A stretch of 64,000 bases of DNA from Synergistaceae bacterium (GCA_016756725.1 JAESII010000006.1:108688-172687), one strand, 5' to 3'. Numbered from the stretch's first letter, positions 27,980 through 42,978 are shown. Translations and numbers: made by a program. Notes: a model not told the origin generated them from the sequence alone.

Positions 27980-27985
27980 GCCGAC

Positions 27986-29595
<1,610 letters not shown>

Positions 29596-29626
29596 GACTT
29601 GATCCTCCAAGCACAAATCGTTGAAC

Positions 29627-29656
29627 AGTATATCAAAGAAAGGGTCAAAGCAGCAA
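29627..29656 (-). promoter_or_regulatory. Extended -10 promoter for S4 gene and eno
   Basis: In an AT-rich gap the minus strand has TATACT (29627-29632) preceded by TGA, an extended -10 arrangement. TTGCTG (29651-29656) lies 18 bases upstream as a possible -35. The predicted start lies near 29620, about 25 bases before the S4-gene ATG. Confidence 0.6.
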
Positions 29657-29677
29657 CGCACAATATTTTAAAACAAT

Positions 29678-30802
29678 TTAAGGAACAAAGCGCAGGAGAG
29701 CGCCGATTCCCTCCCACTCCCGGAGAAGCGAGGGACGGCCCAGGACGAGGGCCTCGCCGTCTTTCTCGAAAACCTGCTGGACGAGGGCCTCGAGAAGGTC
29801 GGGCTCCTCATCCGTCTCGTGGCCGCAGAGGGGACAGGTCGCCTCGTCGATGCCCAACGACCCGCAGCTGGGGCAGCGGACACCCCGTCGCCGTTCATAT
29901 TCCTCGACGACGAGCTGATGGACTCCGCCCCGGTTGGAGGCGGCCAAGACGGCCCGGAGGCCTGCAGCAGCGGGGCCTCCTTTGGGTGCCTCCGAGAGGA
30001 TTCTCACGACGAGGCCCTCTCCCTCCTGCCAGAAACGGGACTGAGCCCACTGATCAAGAAGGGACTGAAGGGCGCCTTCTCCCTTTTCGGGCGATTCGGG
30101 AAGGAGGTCGATCTCTTCGGTGGGGAGCATCTCATGGAGGCGTTCCAGGAGGGGCTGAGTCAGTTCCCGGGCTCCGAAGACGAGAAGCCGCCTGAAGGTC
30201 CCTTCGCCGTAGAGTCTTTTCGCTTCCGCCGCCGCCTCCCGAAGGAGACGGGCCGTCTCCTCGTCGCCATGACGTTCGATGCGCCGTTCCTCCATACCGT
30301 AGCGCCCCCCCGCTTTGATCCTCGGGGGAAACTCGACGTCACGGCGCGTCATGAGGGTCAGCTCGGCACCGTAGCGGCGGAAGAAGAGGATCGCCTTGCT
30401 TTCGACGACGACAACGAGGGTCTCCCGGAAGGGCGAGAGAGCCTGGATGAGGGGAAAGAGGCGCGGTCTCGGGCCGAGGCTGGCCTCTGCGGCCACCGAG
30501 GCAGGGAGCGGCAGGGTAAAGGGTGGCGACTGGGGACTCACGAAAAACGACCATCCCCTGGGTAGATCTTTCGAGAGATCTTCGACGCGGGGAAAAACCT
30601 TTTCCAGAAGGTCCCGCATCGCCTCCTGGTCCTCCCGGGACCAGTCCTCGACGAGGCGAAGGGCATCGCGGTTGAGGTTCTTGAGGGCAATGACGATCTC
30701 CTTGGCCGTACGACGTCCCCTGTCGGTGTCGCTGTAGAGGGAAAGGACAGCGGAAGCCGGGGCAAACTGATCCAATACCTCTCTGACCACGGTCTTTCTC
30801 AT
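29678..30802 (-). CDS. Bacterial eRF1-like (baeRF) protein with zinc ribbon
   Basis: This 374-residue protein resembles the bacterial archaeo-eukaryotic release-factor (baeRF) group. Residues 1-125 form an N-terminal alpha-beta domain. Residues about 128-235 match eRF1 domains 2 and 3, with VVVVESKAILFFRRYGAEL and the loop RIKAGGRYGMEERR, where eRF1 has its GGQ motif. Here the third position is arginine (GGR, 165-167). A zinc ribbon follows at 310-326 (CPSC...CPLC). The role may be in ribosome rescue or hibernation, which is inference. It sits 42 bases after rpoD and just before the S4-domain gene, with GGAGGTGA upstream of its ATG. Confidence 0.72.
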   Translation of the reverse strand: MRKTVVREVLDQFAPASAVLSLYSDTDRGRRTAKEIVIALKNLNRDALRLVEDWSREDQEAMRDLLEKVFPRVEDLSKDLPRGWSFFVSPQSPPFTLPLPASVAAEASLGPRPRLFPLIQALSPFRETLVVVVESKAILFFRRYGAELTLMTRRDVEFPPRIKAGGRYGMEERRIERHGDEETARLLREAAAEAKRLYGEGTFRRLLVFGARELTQPLLERLHEMLPTEEIDLLPESPEKGEGALQSLLDQWAQSRFWQEGEGLVVRILSEAPKGGPAAAGLRAVLAASNRGGVHQLVVEEYERRRGVRCPSCGSLGIDEATCPLCGHETDEEPDLLEALVQQVFEKDGEALVLGRPSLLREWEGIGALLRFVP

Positions 30803-30844
30803 AGCCTGTCACCTCCTGTGAACTTTACCCCTGAAGGGCTGGGG

Positions 30845-32008
30845 TCAATCGAGAAAATCGCGCAGCTTCTTGCTGCGGCTCGGGTGACGCAACTTGCGAA
30901 GCGCCTTGGCCTCGATCTGACGAATCCGTTCTCGGGTGACACCGAAGCGCTTGCCCACCTCCTCGAGAGTGTAGGCGTGACCGTCCTCAAGGCCGAAACG
31001 GAGCCGGAGGACCTGCTTCTCCCTGTCTGTGAGATCTTCCAGCATCGTCTCGAGCTGCTCCCGAAGGAGCTGCCCCGCAGCGGCATCTTCCGGACTGGGC
31101 AGATCCTTGTCCTCGAGAAAATCACCGAGCTGGCTGTCCTCCTCTTCCCCGATGGGCGTCTCCAAAGAGACGGGTTCCTGGGCGATGCGCTGGATCTCCT
31201 CGACCCGGTCCGGGTTGATCTCCATCTCCCGAGCGATCTCATCGGCCGTCGGTTCCCGACCGAGGCGTTGGACGAGCTGACGGGAGATGCGGATGAGCTT
31301 GTTGATCGTCTCCACCATGTGGACGGGGATGCGGATCGTCCGCGCCTGATCGGCGATGGCCCGGGTGATGGCCTGGCGAATCCACCACGTCGCATAGGTG
31401 CTGAACTTGAAGCCCTTGCGGTAGTCGAACTTCTCGACGGCCCGGATGAGCCCCAGATTGCCCTCCTGAATGAGGTCGAGAAAGAGCATGCCCCGTCCGA
31501 TGTATTTCTTGGCGATGCTCACGACGAGCCGCAGATTGGCCTCGACGAGAGCCATCTTCGCCTGGGGATCACCCTCTTCGACGCGTTTGGCCAAAGAGAC
31601 CTCCTGTTCCGAGGTGAGGAGGTCGATCTTGCCGATCTCCCTCAGATACATGCGCACCGGATCGGAAAGGGGCAGGTCCTCCAGGTCCCCCACCTCGTCA
31701 TCGGGGCCGGTGGCCTGGACGATCTCCTCGCCGGCAACGGCGGGCTTGCGGTTCTCGTCGACGACCTGAATCTGAAGCTCAGCCAGTTCCGAGTAAAGGT
31801 TATCCAAGGTCTCCTCGGTGAGGAACTCAGCGGGGAAATGCTTCTCGATCTCCTCGTAGGTGACGAAACCCTTCTCCCGCCCCATCTGAAGGAGCTCCTT
31901 GATCTTGTCGATGTACGAGAGGACTTCCTCCCGTGTCGGCTGCTTCGTCGCCTCCGCCTCTTTGGTGGACGCCTTTGTCGTTTTGGGCGACGCCTTCTTC
32001 TTGGCCAT
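30845..32008 (-). CDS. rpoD: Primary sigma factor RpoD (sigma-70/sigma-A)
   Basis: This 387-residue protein is the housekeeping sigma factor. Region 1.2 ([21 protein letters not shown]), region 2 ([37 protein letters not shown]), region 3 ([10 protein letters not shown]) and region 4 ([29 protein letters not shown]) are all present. The length is that of sigma-A-type proteins with a short region 1.1, as in Firmicutes, rather than the 613 residues of E. coli sigma-70. Its ATG overlaps the dnaG stop by one base (TAATG). The promoters predicted in this window fit its consensus. Confidence 0.97.
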   Translation of the reverse strand: MAKKKASPKTTKASTKEAEATKQPTREEVLSYIDKIKELLQMGREKGFVTYEEIEKHFPAEFLTEETLDNLYSELAELQIQVVDENRKPAVAGEEIVQATGPDDEVGDLEDLPLSDPVRMYLREIGKIDLLTSEQEVSLAKRVEEGDPQAKMALVEANLRLVVSIAKKYIGRGMLFLDLIQEGNLGLIRAVEKFDYRKGFKFSTYATWWIRQAITRAIADQARTIRIPVHMVETINKLIRISRQLVQRLGREPTADEIAREMEINPDRVEEIQRIAQEPVSLETPIGEEEDSQLGDFLEDKDLPSPEDAAAGQLLREQLETMLEDLTDREKQVLRLRFGLEDGHAYTLEEVGKRFGVTRERIRQIEAKALRKLRHPSRSKKLRDFLD

Positions 32009-33792
32009 TAAGTGACTTTTCCTCCCTTCAGCTTTCCCGCCAGTTCGTAGTAACGAACCACGTCCGAGGCGGAGGCCTCGTTCGCGGTCATCCGTATCTT
32101 CAGGCGTTCATACTCTTCCTTCAGCCGCCGCGACTCCAGCTCCCGAAGGGCCAATGTCCAGAGTGATCCATCCCGGGGAAGACGCTCGCACCGGTCGCCT
32201 CCGGAGGCAAGGAGCGCCTGAGCCCGCGTCTCTCCCGCCTGGAGCCACCGGACAGTCAGCTCGTCCGGCGTCTCCCCTCCGAGGAGGGCGCAGATAATCG
32301 ATGAGGCCAGGGGATCGCGCAGGAGAGGGAGCACCGTCGAGAGATCCGCCCGTTCACGGAGGCTCTCATCATTCCAGAGCAGCCAGCAAAGGATCTCCTC
32401 CCAAGGGTCGGCTCTCTTCTGATCCCCCTCATGGATAGGTACGTCAGAAAGGGGGCAAATGCCTTCCTCCCTTCCGGGAAAAGAAAGGGATCCGATTTCT
32501 CTGCCTCCCCGCTCCCGAGACGTCTCGACAAGAGACAGCGATTTCCGCCTCTTCTCAAGGACCTCCTGGAGCTGCCGTGGGGTAACGGCCATGGCCGAGG
32601 CGATCTCGGGAAGGTAGGAGGCGATTTCGAGGAGAGGCAGGGAGAGAAGCCCCTCAAGCAGTTCCTCGACAGCACCTCTCCGCCTCTGTCTGTCCCGGAA
32701 GGCCTTCCGCCGAAGAGCAAGGTGGTAGGCAAGAAGAGGTTTTGCCTCGGCCAGGGCTTTGCCGAAGGCTTCGAGACCGTCCTCCTGCTGGAGAAACTCG
32801 TCAGGGTCCTTCGCCGAAGGAAGGGTGACGACGTGAACGTCCAGTCCCGATCGCTGAAGAAGGTACATTCCCTTGAGGGTCGCCTCCTGGCCGGAGAGGT
32901 CGGCATCGTAACAGATGTAGCACCGGTCGGCGAGACGGCCCAGGATAGCTGCCTGATCCTCCGTCAGGGCCGTCCCCAGGGAGGCCACCGTTTCGGTGAA
33001 ACCGGCCAGGTGAAGCCGGATGGCATCCATGTAACCTTCGACGAGGATGGACCGTCGCCGTTCGACGATGGCACGACGGGCCTTGTCGATGAGGTAGAGG
33101 GAACGACGCTTGCTGTAGAGCTCGTTTTCGGGACTGTTGATGTACTTGGCCCCTTCGCCGTCAACAAGGCGGCCGCCAAAGGCGATGAGTTTGCCCGTCA
33201 CGTCCCTGATGGGAAAGATCACCCGGCCTCGGAAGCGGTCATAACGCCCCTTCTTCCCCTCGACAGTGACGCCGCTTTCGTCGAGCAGGCGGGCGGCGAA
33301 CTGCTTTTTCTCGAGATGACGGGTCAGGCCGTCCCAGGAGCGTGGCGCCCAGCCGAGCTCGAAGGCCTCCCACTGAGTCGGGCCGAGATTACGCCGCTTC
33401 AGGTAGGCCCGCCCGACTTCGCCCGAAGGAAGAGCCAGGGCCGATCGGAAGAAGGCCAGACTCTCGTCGAGGACATCGCGCAGTCCCACCTTGCGTCTTG
33501 AGTCTCTCTGCGGCACGATGACGCCGACGCGATGGGCCAGCTGCTCAAGGGCTTCAGGAAAGGTTAGCCCCTCCACCTCCATGACAAAGGAGAAGGCGTC
33601 ACCGCCCTTGCCGCAGCCGAAGCAGTGGTAGGTCTGGCGCTCGGGGGAGACGTGGAAGGACGGGGTCTTTTCGCTGTGGAAGGGACAGAGGCCGAGATAG
33701 TTCTTCCCGGCCTTGCGGAGGGGGACATAGCCTCCGATGAGATCGACGATGTCGATACGTGACTTGACTTCGGCCACGACGTCATCGGCCAT
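32008..33792 (-). CDS. dnaG: DNA primase DnaG
   Basis: This 594-residue primase has the CHC2 zinc finger (C36, H39, C57, C60), the RNA polymerase core with [22 protein letters not shown], and a TOPRIM domain with [11 protein letters not shown] and [10 protein letters not shown]. It synthesises primers at the replication fork with the replicative helicase. The ATG at 33792 has GGGAGG 8 bases upstream. Synteny dnaG-rpoD matches the macromolecular synthesis operon. The C-terminal helicase-binding part is divergent, as usual. Confidence 0.96.
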   Translation of the reverse strand: MADDVVAEVKSRIDIVDLIGGYVPLRKAGKNYLGLCPFHSEKTPSFHVSPERQTYHCFGCGKGGDAFSFVMEVEGLTFPEALEQLAHRVGVIVPQRDSRRKVGLRDVLDESLAFFRSALALPSGEVGRAYLKRRNLGPTQWEAFELGWAPRSWDGLTRHLEKKQFAARLLDESGVTVEGKKGRYDRFRGRVIFPIRDVTGKLIAFGGRLVDGEGAKYINSPENELYSKRRSLYLIDKARRAIVERRRSILVEGYMDAIRLHLAGFTETVASLGTALTEDQAAILGRLADRCYICYDADLSGQEATLKGMYLLQRSGLDVHVVTLPSAKDPDEFLQQEDGLEAFGKALAEAKPLLAYHLALRRKAFRDRQRRRGAVEELLEGLLSLPLLEIASYLPEIASAMAVTPRQLQEVLEKRRKSLSLVETSRERGGREIGSLSFPGREEGICPLSDVPIHEGDQKRADPWEEILCWLLWNDESLRERADLSTVLPLLRDPLASSIICALLGGETPDELTVRWLQAGETRAQALLASGGDRCERLPRDGSLWTLALRELESRRLKEEYERLKIRMTANEASASDVVRYYELAGKLKGGKVT

Positions 33793-33819
33793 GAGACGCA
33801 CCTCCCTGCAGGTAGGGGA

Positions 33820-33855
33820 GCAAACAAGGGAGAGAGCCCGGCTCTCTCCCTTGTT
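33820..33855 (-). terminator. Hairpin terminator after hppA
   Basis: A long perfect inverted repeat with 16-base arms (33823-33838 and 33840-33855) lies about 40 bases past the hppA stop. On the minus strand it is followed by a short TTTG. It should end the hppA message before dnaG. Confidence 0.7.
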
Positions 33856-33895
33856 CCGAAAGAAACGTTGTCTGCTGTCGCGACGGTCTGATGTT

Positions 33896-35860
<1,965 letters not shown>

Positions 35861-35945
35861 CCGATGAAACCTCCTTTACGTCTTGCGACGAATTCTTGAC
35901 AAAGCCACAGAGCAACGAGCCCCCTTTGGGCCCGAAGCGAACCTC

Positions 35946-35974
35946 ATTATAGACATGACCTTAAGCGATGACAA
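35946..35974 (-). promoter_or_regulatory. Strong sigma-70 promoter for hppA
   Basis: On the minus strand, TTGTCA (35969-35974) and a perfect TATAAT (35946-35951) are 17 bases apart. The predicted start is near 35939, giving a 5' leader of about 78 bases before the hppA ATG. Confidence 0.8.
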
Positions 35975-36006
35975 GAAAGAACGGGAAAAAAGGCCGTTCC
36001 CTCGTT

Positions 36007-36663
36007 TCAGGCGTCGCTCCCCTCCTCCTTTTTGGATCTGATGAAGAGAGAGAACCCATCACGGGTCCATTGTGCCCCTTTGAGGGCGCTCACCATGCCG
36101 AGAACGCCTCCGGCGATGAAGTCGGCCACGAAGGATTTGGCCGGGATGCGCCGCCTGCCTCCGTAGAGGGCCACACCTGTCGATTCAGCCTTGCGGCAGA
36201 GATCGATGATGCGCTGGGCAAGCAGTCCTTCGTCTCCGCCGCCGTAGAGGTTCCTTGAAAGATCGCCGGAGGTCCGGTGGTCGTAGCGGGCGAAGATGCC
36301 CTTCACCTCCCCGGGAGGATCGGCGGGGCCGACCCAGACACGGGGCAGGGGAAGAAACTTGGCCCCCTCGACGACGACGACATCAACGGCGGGGAAGAAA
36401 CGGAAGAGAATCTCTTCGATGTCGAAGGAACGGGCCTCTTCGAGACGGACCCCTTCGTCGGTCCAAAGAAGGGAAGGTATGGCGGCGCCTGCCCCCTTTC
36501 CGCTGTCCCCATCGGCGGCGATCAGAGGTCCTCCGTGGCAGCCGGCGCTGTGTTTGACAAATCCCACCGTCAGGCCTGCCTGACGGAACCGGTCGAGAAG
36601 ATCGAGGCAGAGGGTGGTCTTGCCGCTCTCCTTGAAACCGGAAACGGCCACGACAAAGGGCAT
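36007..36663 (-). CDS. mobB: Molybdopterin-guanine dinucleotide biosynthesis protein MobB
   Basis: This 218-residue P-loop GTPase-like protein has the Walker A SGFKESGKTTLCLDLLDRF and VDVVVVEGAKFLPLPR, which define MobB. It is an accessory factor in the last step of molybdenum or tungsten cofactor maturation. No other cofactor-synthesis gene lies nearby. The C-terminal 70 residues extend beyond the minimal MobB core and include CRKAESTGVALYGGRRRIP, a segment I do not recognise. Confidence 0.85.
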   Translation of the reverse strand: MPFVVAVSGFKESGKTTLCLDLLDRFRQAGLTVGFVKHSAGCHGGPLIAADGDSGKGAGAAIPSLLWTDEGVRLEEARSFDIEEILFRFFPAVDVVVVEGAKFLPLPRVWVGPADPPGEVKGIFARYDHRTSGDLSRNLYGGGDEGLLAQRIIDLCRKAESTGVALYGGRRRIPAKSFVADFIAGGVLGMVSALKGAQWTRDGFSLFIRSKKEEGSDA

Positions 36664-36706
36664 GATGACGTCAACTCCTTCCTCCCCTCAAGGGGAATCG
36701 CACACC

Positions 36707-37810
36707 TCAACCTTCCCGGGCATCACGCCAGGCAAGCCGGTAGGTGTCGAGAAGAAAGACGAACATGGTGAGAATGATGGGCCCCAGAAAGAGACCGAGA
36801 AAGCCCCAGGCAGAAAGGCCCCCGACGACGCCGGTGAAGACGATGAGGATGTGAACCTTGCTGCCCTCAGAGATGAAGATCGGCCGGATCAGGTTATCGA
36901 TGGTGCTGACGACGACGATGCCCCAGATGAGAAGGATAATGCCATCCCGGACCTGGCCGGCAAGAATGAGATAGAGCGCCGCCGGTCCCCAGACGAGAGG
37001 TGTGCCCACGAAGGGGATCATGGCGAGAATGAACATCATCAACCCGAAGATGGCCGGGTTCGGCAGCCCAACGAAAAGCCAGCCGGCAATGCCCAAGGCC
37101 GCCTGAAGACCGGCCGTCAGGGTGACGCCATAGATCATGGCCACCATCATCCGGCGAATCCGCCCGAAGAAGGCGTCCCGTTGGTCCGACGACAGGGGCG
37201 TGATGTCTTTGACGAACTGGAGGATCAGATGACCGTCCTTGAGCAAAAAGAAGGAGGCGACGGCGATGACGATAAGCTGGTAGCCCAAACGGAAGGCGTT
37301 TTCCAGAAAGCCCCGCGATGCCGTCGCCAGGGAGGAACCCAGCCACGTCGCCGCCTGGCGCAGCGTGCCGCTGAGAAAGGACAGCTGCTCCAGCAGGGGG
37401 TTCAGTCTTGCGACCCACCCCTCGGGAAGGAGGGCCTCGAGATCCGCCAGGGGGTTTGTCCCCAGGCGGAGGAAATGGTCGGCCAGATAGCCGTAGAGGC
37501 GGATCCCTTCACGGGCGATGGAGAGACCGACGAAAAGGGCCGGAATCACCAGAAGGAGGACGATGGCCGCCGTCGTCAACGCTGCGGCGATGATGGGAAA
37601 GCGGCCGCGGAAGAGGCGATCCTTAAGAAGGCGGAAGAGGGGATAGGCGAAAAAGGAGAGCAGCGTCGACCAGGCCAAGGGACGGAGCAGCGGCTGGGCA
37701 ACGAGATAGCTCAAGACGGCCGTCAGGGCAAAGACGGTGATGAAGGGATAGAGTGCGGCCCGGCTTTTGGCGCTGACATGAAAGAGACCTTTGTTATCCA
37801 GCAAGGACAC
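36707..37810 (-). CDS. AI-2E family transporter (PerM/YdiK-like)
   Basis: This 367-residue protein has about eight membrane segments, with the family signatures LGIAGWLFVGLPNPAIFGLM, FVGTPLVWGPAALYLI and NLIRPIFISEGSKVH. Members have been described as exporters of autoinducer-2 or as Na+(Li+)/H+ antiporters, and the substrate here is unknown. The start is GTG at 37810 with AAGGAAGG upstream. The divergent HD-GYP gene begins about 60 bases away. Confidence 0.88.
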   Translation of the reverse strand: MSLLDNKGLFHVSAKSRAALYPFITVFALTAVLSYLVAQPLLRPLAWSTLLSFFAYPLFRLLKDRLFRGRFPIIAAALTTAAIVLLLVIPALFVGLSIAREGIRLYGYLADHFLRLGTNPLADLEALLPEGWVARLNPLLEQLSFLSGTLRQAATWLGSSLATASRGFLENAFRLGYQLIVIAVASFFLLKDGHLILQFVKDITPLSSDQRDAFFGRIRRMMVAMIYGVTLTAGLQAALGIAGWLFVGLPNPAIFGLMMFILAMIPFVGTPLVWGPAALYLILAGQVRDGIILLIWGIVVVSTIDNLIRPIFISEGSKVHILIVFTGVVGGLSAWGFLGLFLGPIILTMFVFLLDTYRLAWRDAREG

Positions 37811-37839
37811 CTTCCTTCCTGATTGTTCAGGTCCACCTT

Positions 37840-37868
37840 TTGCGACTTCATCCTGAAACGGCTACAAT
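37840..37868 (+). promoter_or_regulatory. Sigma-70-like promoter for HD-GYP gene
   Basis: TTGCGA (37840-37845) and TACAAT (37863-37868) are 17 bases apart on the plus strand. The -10 overlaps the ATG at 37867, so a transcript from this site would start near 37875 and could not use that ATG. Confidence 0.5.
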
Positions 37869-39066
37869 GGCATTGGAAAAGCTTTTCATTATCTCAGCCA
37901 TCGGGGTGAGGCTTTTGGAAAATGTCTTTGCCGTTCCCGTAGAGGAGCTTTTCGACACCCCCGGCATCGTCGCCGAAGACATCGTCGACGATGGGGGAAG
38001 CATTCTTCTGCCCCTGGGAACGCAGCTGTCATGGCTCGAGAAAAGGGCCGGCCAGATCATCGACCGTCTGAAACAGAGCGGGATCAAGGCTGTCCTGGTC
38101 CGACGGGAGAAGGGGCTGACGACAGAAGAGCTGCGGGAACTCTTGGCCCAGGCCAAACTGCCGGTGCGGACCATCGGGAAAAAACTGGCGGGAGGCGTCG
38201 TCGACGCTATCGGCAAGGTCTATCGGTCCATCGCCTCAGGACAGGGCCGGGAAGAACTTCTTTCCCCTCTCCTCGCCTACGGGAAAACCCTTTCCAGGGA
38301 GATCGGCCGCAACCCCTCCATTCTCTTCTCCCTCCTCAAGGTGCGGGAACGGGACGAGTACACCTTCATTCATTCTCTCAACGTCTCTCTCGTCGCCGGG
38401 AGCCTGGCCGGCTCCATCAGGCCGGGGAATGACCCCTTTCTCGAACAGATCGTCACGGCCGCCCTCCTCCACGACCTCGGCAAGGCCCACATCGCCCCAG
38501 CGATCCTCAACAAGCCGGAGAGATTGACTGAAGAGGAGTTCGACCAGATCAGAAGACACCCCGAGGCCGGCGAAAGGCTGGCCCGTCAGGCCGGCATCAT
38601 CGAACCGGCAATCCTCCAGGCCATCCGGTGGCACCACGAAAAATGGGAGGGCACAGGCTACCCCGACCGACTCAGGGCCGAGGTTATCCCCCTGCCGGCA
38701 CGGATCACCGCCGTCGCCGACGTTTTTGACGCCCTGACGGCTGAGAGGGCCTATAAAGGGGCCATGCCGCCCCGGGAGGCCCTCTCCCTCATCATCGAAG
38801 CCTCAGGGGTGCATTTCGATCCGGCCGTCAGCGGTCATCTTCTGAGATCCATGGGCCTTTTCCCGCCGGGAACGATCGTCGAGCTGAGCGATGACTCCCT
38901 GGCCGTTGTCGTCTCGCTGACCCGGGGAGACCTCATGAGACCGACCGTCCTGGTCCAGCTGGACGGCAGGGGCAAACCCCTTCAGGACATCCGCCTCATC
39001 GACTTGAGGCGGTCCCCCCACTTCATACGCAAAGCCCTGAGCCACCTGGGCAAGGCCGCCGTCTGA
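37867..39066 (+). CDS. HD-GYP domain phosphodiesterase
   Basis: This is one of only three plus-strand genes. The N-terminal part holds a short conserved region (LFDTPGIVAEDIVDDGG, SILLPLGTQLS) often found before HD-GYP domains. The HD-GYP catalytic core has HSLNVS, LLHDLGKAHIAPAILNKPE, RRHPEAGE, IRWHHEKWEGTGYPDRL and VADVFDALTAERAYKG. All metal ligands and the GYP triplet are present, so cyclic-di-GMP hydrolysis is expected. The start is uncertain: ATG 37867 lacks a ribosome site and lies inside a predicted -10, and GTG 37906 is a good alternative. It converges on guaA with a 12-base gap. Confidence 0.87.
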   Translation: MALEKLFIISAIGVRLLENVFAVPVEELFDTPGIVAEDIVDDGGSILLPLGTQLSWLEKRAGQIIDRLKQSGIKAVLVRREKGLTTEELRELLAQAKLPVRTIGKKLAGGVVDAIGKVYRSIASGQGREELLSPLLAYGKTLSREIGRNPSILFSLLKVRERDEYTFIHSLNVSLVAGSLAGSIRPGNDPFLEQIVTAALLHDLGKAHIAPAILNKPERLTEEEFDQIRRHPEAGERLARQAGIIEPAILQAIRWHHEKWEGTGYPDRLRAEVIPLPARITAVADVFDALTAERAYKGAMPPREALSLIIEASGVHFDPAVSGHLLRSMGLFPPGTIVELSDDSLAVVVSLTRGDLMRPTVLVQLDGRGKPLQDIRLIDLRRSPHFIRKALSHLGKAAV

Positions 39067-39078
39067 ACCTGACGAAGA

Positions 39079-40626
39079 TCACTCCCACTCGATCGTTGCC
39101 GGCGGCTTGCTCGTCACGTCAAGGACAACACGGTTAACCCCTTCGATCTCGTTGCAGATCCTCCGGGCCACGCGGTCGAGCAGCTCCGGCGGCAGCCGGA
39201 CCCAGTCGGCTGTCATCCCGTCCTGAGACCCGATCGCCCTCAGGGCGACCGCCTCGGCATAGGTTCGGACATCGCCCATGACGCCGACGGTCTTGACGGG
39301 CAGGAGGACGGCGAAGGCCTGCCACATGCTGTCATAGAGCCCGGCGCGGGCAATCTCCTCGAGAAAGACGGCGTCAGCCTCGCGGAGGACCTGAAGTCGC
39401 TCGGTCGTGATCTCTCCCAGGCAGCGCACCGCCAGCCCCGGTCCCGGGAAGGGATGGCGCCCCAGGATCTCCCTGGGCACATCGAGAAGGGCGCCGATGG
39501 CGCGGACCTCATCCTTGAAGAGGTCTCGGAGCGGTTCGAGGAGGCCGAAGGCGATGTCTTCGGGCAGGCCACCCACATTGTGATGAGTCTTGATTACGGA
39601 GGCTCCCTTGCCCTTGAAACCGCTTTCGATCACATCGGGATAGAGGGTCCCCTGAAGAAGCCACTGGGCTCCGCCGATCTCGGCCGCCTTGGCCTCGAAG
39701 ACGCGAACAAAGGTCTCGCCGATGATCTTCCGTTTCCGCTCCGGATCAGAGACTCCGGAAAGGCGGGAGAGGAAGGTCGCTGAAGCATCGACGTAGTGGA
39801 CCTTGAGCCGGAGCTTCTCCCGGTAGAGAGAAAGGACCGAATCGGCCTCGTTTTTGCGGAGCAGACCGGTATTGACGAAGATGCACTCCAGACTGTCGCC
39901 GATGGCCCGGCTGGTGAGGACGGCGGCCACCGTGGAATCGACGCCGCCCGAAAGACCGCAGACGACGCGGCCGTCACCGACCTGCGTCTTGATCTCGGCC
40001 GTCATCTGATCGATCCAGCTCGAAAGATCCCAGCTCTCTTCACAGCGGCAGACGTCGAAGAGGAAATTTCTCAGGATTTCCCGGCCCCCCTCGGTGTGGG
40101 CCACCTCGGGATGGAACTGAAGAGCCAGGATGCGGTTGGAAGGTCCCGAAAAGGCCGCCGGAGCGCCCGATTCGCTCTCGGCCTGGACGGTAAAACCGTC
40201 GGGGACGCGGACGACCTCGTCCCAATGGCTCATCCAGGCCTGAAAGGCGCCGGGAAGGCCCTTAAAGAGGGGATTGCCCGAAGCGGTGACGCGCACCGTC
40301 GAGGCCCCGTACTCGGCCCGAGACCCCTTTCCCACCTGACCTCCCAAGGCATGGGCGAGAAGCTGCATGCCGTAGCAGATCCCCAAAAGGGGGATGGATC
40401 CGTCAAGAAGAGCCCGATCCACCGTCGGCGCGTCGGGTGCCGCGGCGCTCGCGGGGCCTCCGGAGAGAATGATCCCCTTCGGCTGCCTGGCGCGCACCTC
40501 CTCGGCCTCCGTATCCCAGGGCAGAATCTCGCTGTGAACCTTCAGCTCCCTCACCCTTCTGGCGATGAGCTGGGTGTACTGGGAGCCAAAGTCGAGAATC
40601 ACGATGTTATCCATTTTTTTCATCAT
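39079..40626 (-). CDS. guaA: GMP synthase (glutamine-hydrolysing)
   Basis: This 515-residue enzyme converts XMP to GMP. The class I glutamine amidotransferase domain carries GICYGMQ with the catalytic cysteine and the LQFHPEV histidine and glutamate. The ATP-pyrophosphatase domain has GLSGGVDSTVAA, and the C-terminal dimerisation domain has HPFPGPGLAVR and ends in the canonical PPATIEWE. The ATG at 40626 lacks a strong ribosome site, and starts at 40623 or 40614 are possible. No purine riboswitch was seen upstream. Confidence 0.96.
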   Translation of the reverse strand: MMKKMDNIVILDFGSQYTQLIARRVRELKVHSEILPWDTEAEEVRARQPKGIILSGGPASAAAPDAPTVDRALLDGSIPLLGICYGMQLLAHALGGQVGKGSRAEYGASTVRVTASGNPLFKGLPGAFQAWMSHWDEVVRVPDGFTVQAESESGAPAAFSGPSNRILALQFHPEVAHTEGGREILRNFLFDVCRCEESWDLSSWIDQMTAEIKTQVGDGRVVCGLSGGVDSTVAAVLTSRAIGDSLECIFVNTGLLRKNEADSVLSLYREKLRLKVHYVDASATFLSRLSGVSDPERKRKIIGETFVRVFEAKAAEIGGAQWLLQGTLYPDVIESGFKGKGASVIKTHHNVGGLPEDIAFGLLEPLRDLFKDEVRAIGALLDVPREILGRHPFPGPGLAVRCLGEITTERLQVLREADAVFLEEIARAGLYDSMWQAFAVLLPVKTVGVMGDVRTYAEAVALRAIGSQDGMTADWVRLPPELLDRVARRICNEIEGVNRVVLDVTSKPPATIEWE

Positions 40627-40713
40627 CCGCTGGGCCGCGGCCCGCCACCTCCGTCTGATCGTTTATCCCAATGGTAGCAGAAGAGCCCCCCCCAAGACAG
40701 GGGAGAAGGGACC

Positions 40714-40744
40714 AAAAAGGCCCCCGTTCCGGAGAACGGAGGCC
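40714..40744 (-). terminator. groL intrinsic terminator
   Basis: On the minus strand an 11-bp stem with one U-G pair is closed by a UCCG tetraloop (UNCG class) on a C-G pair and followed by TTTTT. It begins 18 bases past the groL stop and is a textbook Rho-independent terminator. Confidence 0.88.
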
Positions 40745-40761
40745 TTGACGGCAACTGACTT

Positions 40762-42695
<1,934 letters not shown>

Positions 42696-42732
42696 TGTCT
42701 ATCCCTCCTTGTGCTCTTTTGCTTTTGTCATG

Positions 42733-42759
42733 TTAGCACTCATTCGACCTGAGTGCTAG
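42733..42759 (-). promoter_or_regulatory. CIRCE operator upstream of groS
   Basis: The inverted repeat TTAGCACTC-N9-GAGTGCTAG matches the CIRCE consensus with one terminal mismatch. It is located just downstream of the predicted transcription start and about 40 bases before groS, the usual position for HrcA repression. Confidence 0.95.
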
Positions 42760-42771
42760 CGATCGAGATTG

Positions 42772-42800
42772 ATATTAACGTCAACAGCGCCTGACCTCAA
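42772..42800 (-). promoter_or_regulatory. Sigma-70 promoter for groS-groL
   Basis: On the minus strand, TTGAGG (42795-42800) and TAATAT (42772-42777) are 17 bases apart. The predicted start near 42765 places CIRCE at about +6 to +32. Confidence 0.75.
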
Positions 42801-42913
42801 CTCCCCTGAAAGCTGATAGGAGGCAAATAAGGTCGATTTTAGCCTCTGATCTCTTTTTTTCTTCTTTTAGGACCGCCTGGGGCCCTCCTTTCTGCTTTCG
42901 GCCTGCTCCAAAG

Positions 42914-42969
42914 TGAGGGTATGACGAAGAGGCCGCGCCTCCCGGCGCGACCTCTTCGTCATACCCTCA
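42914..42969 (-). terminator. 26-bp hairpin with GNRA loop after tsaD
   Basis: Arms at 42914-42939 and 42944-42969 pair over 26 bp on the minus strand with a single G-U pair, which would be a C-A mismatch on the plus strand. The 4-base loop reads GGGA, a GNRA-type tetraloop. It begins 9 bases after the tsaD stop. No T-run follows, so it may act as a Rho-dependent boundary or a 3'-stabilising structure rather than an intrinsic terminator. Confidence 0.65.
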
Positions 42970-42978
42970 GCGCTGACT

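Noticed and set aside
27880-27985. A Rex operator for self-regulation near rex.
   Set aside because: The palindrome here is a hairpin after eno with no similarity to the Rex site TTGTGAA-like consensus.
40627-40713. Possible purine riboswitch before guaA.
   Set aside because: The leader lacks the conserved core of the purine riboswitch and no paired aptamer could be drawn.
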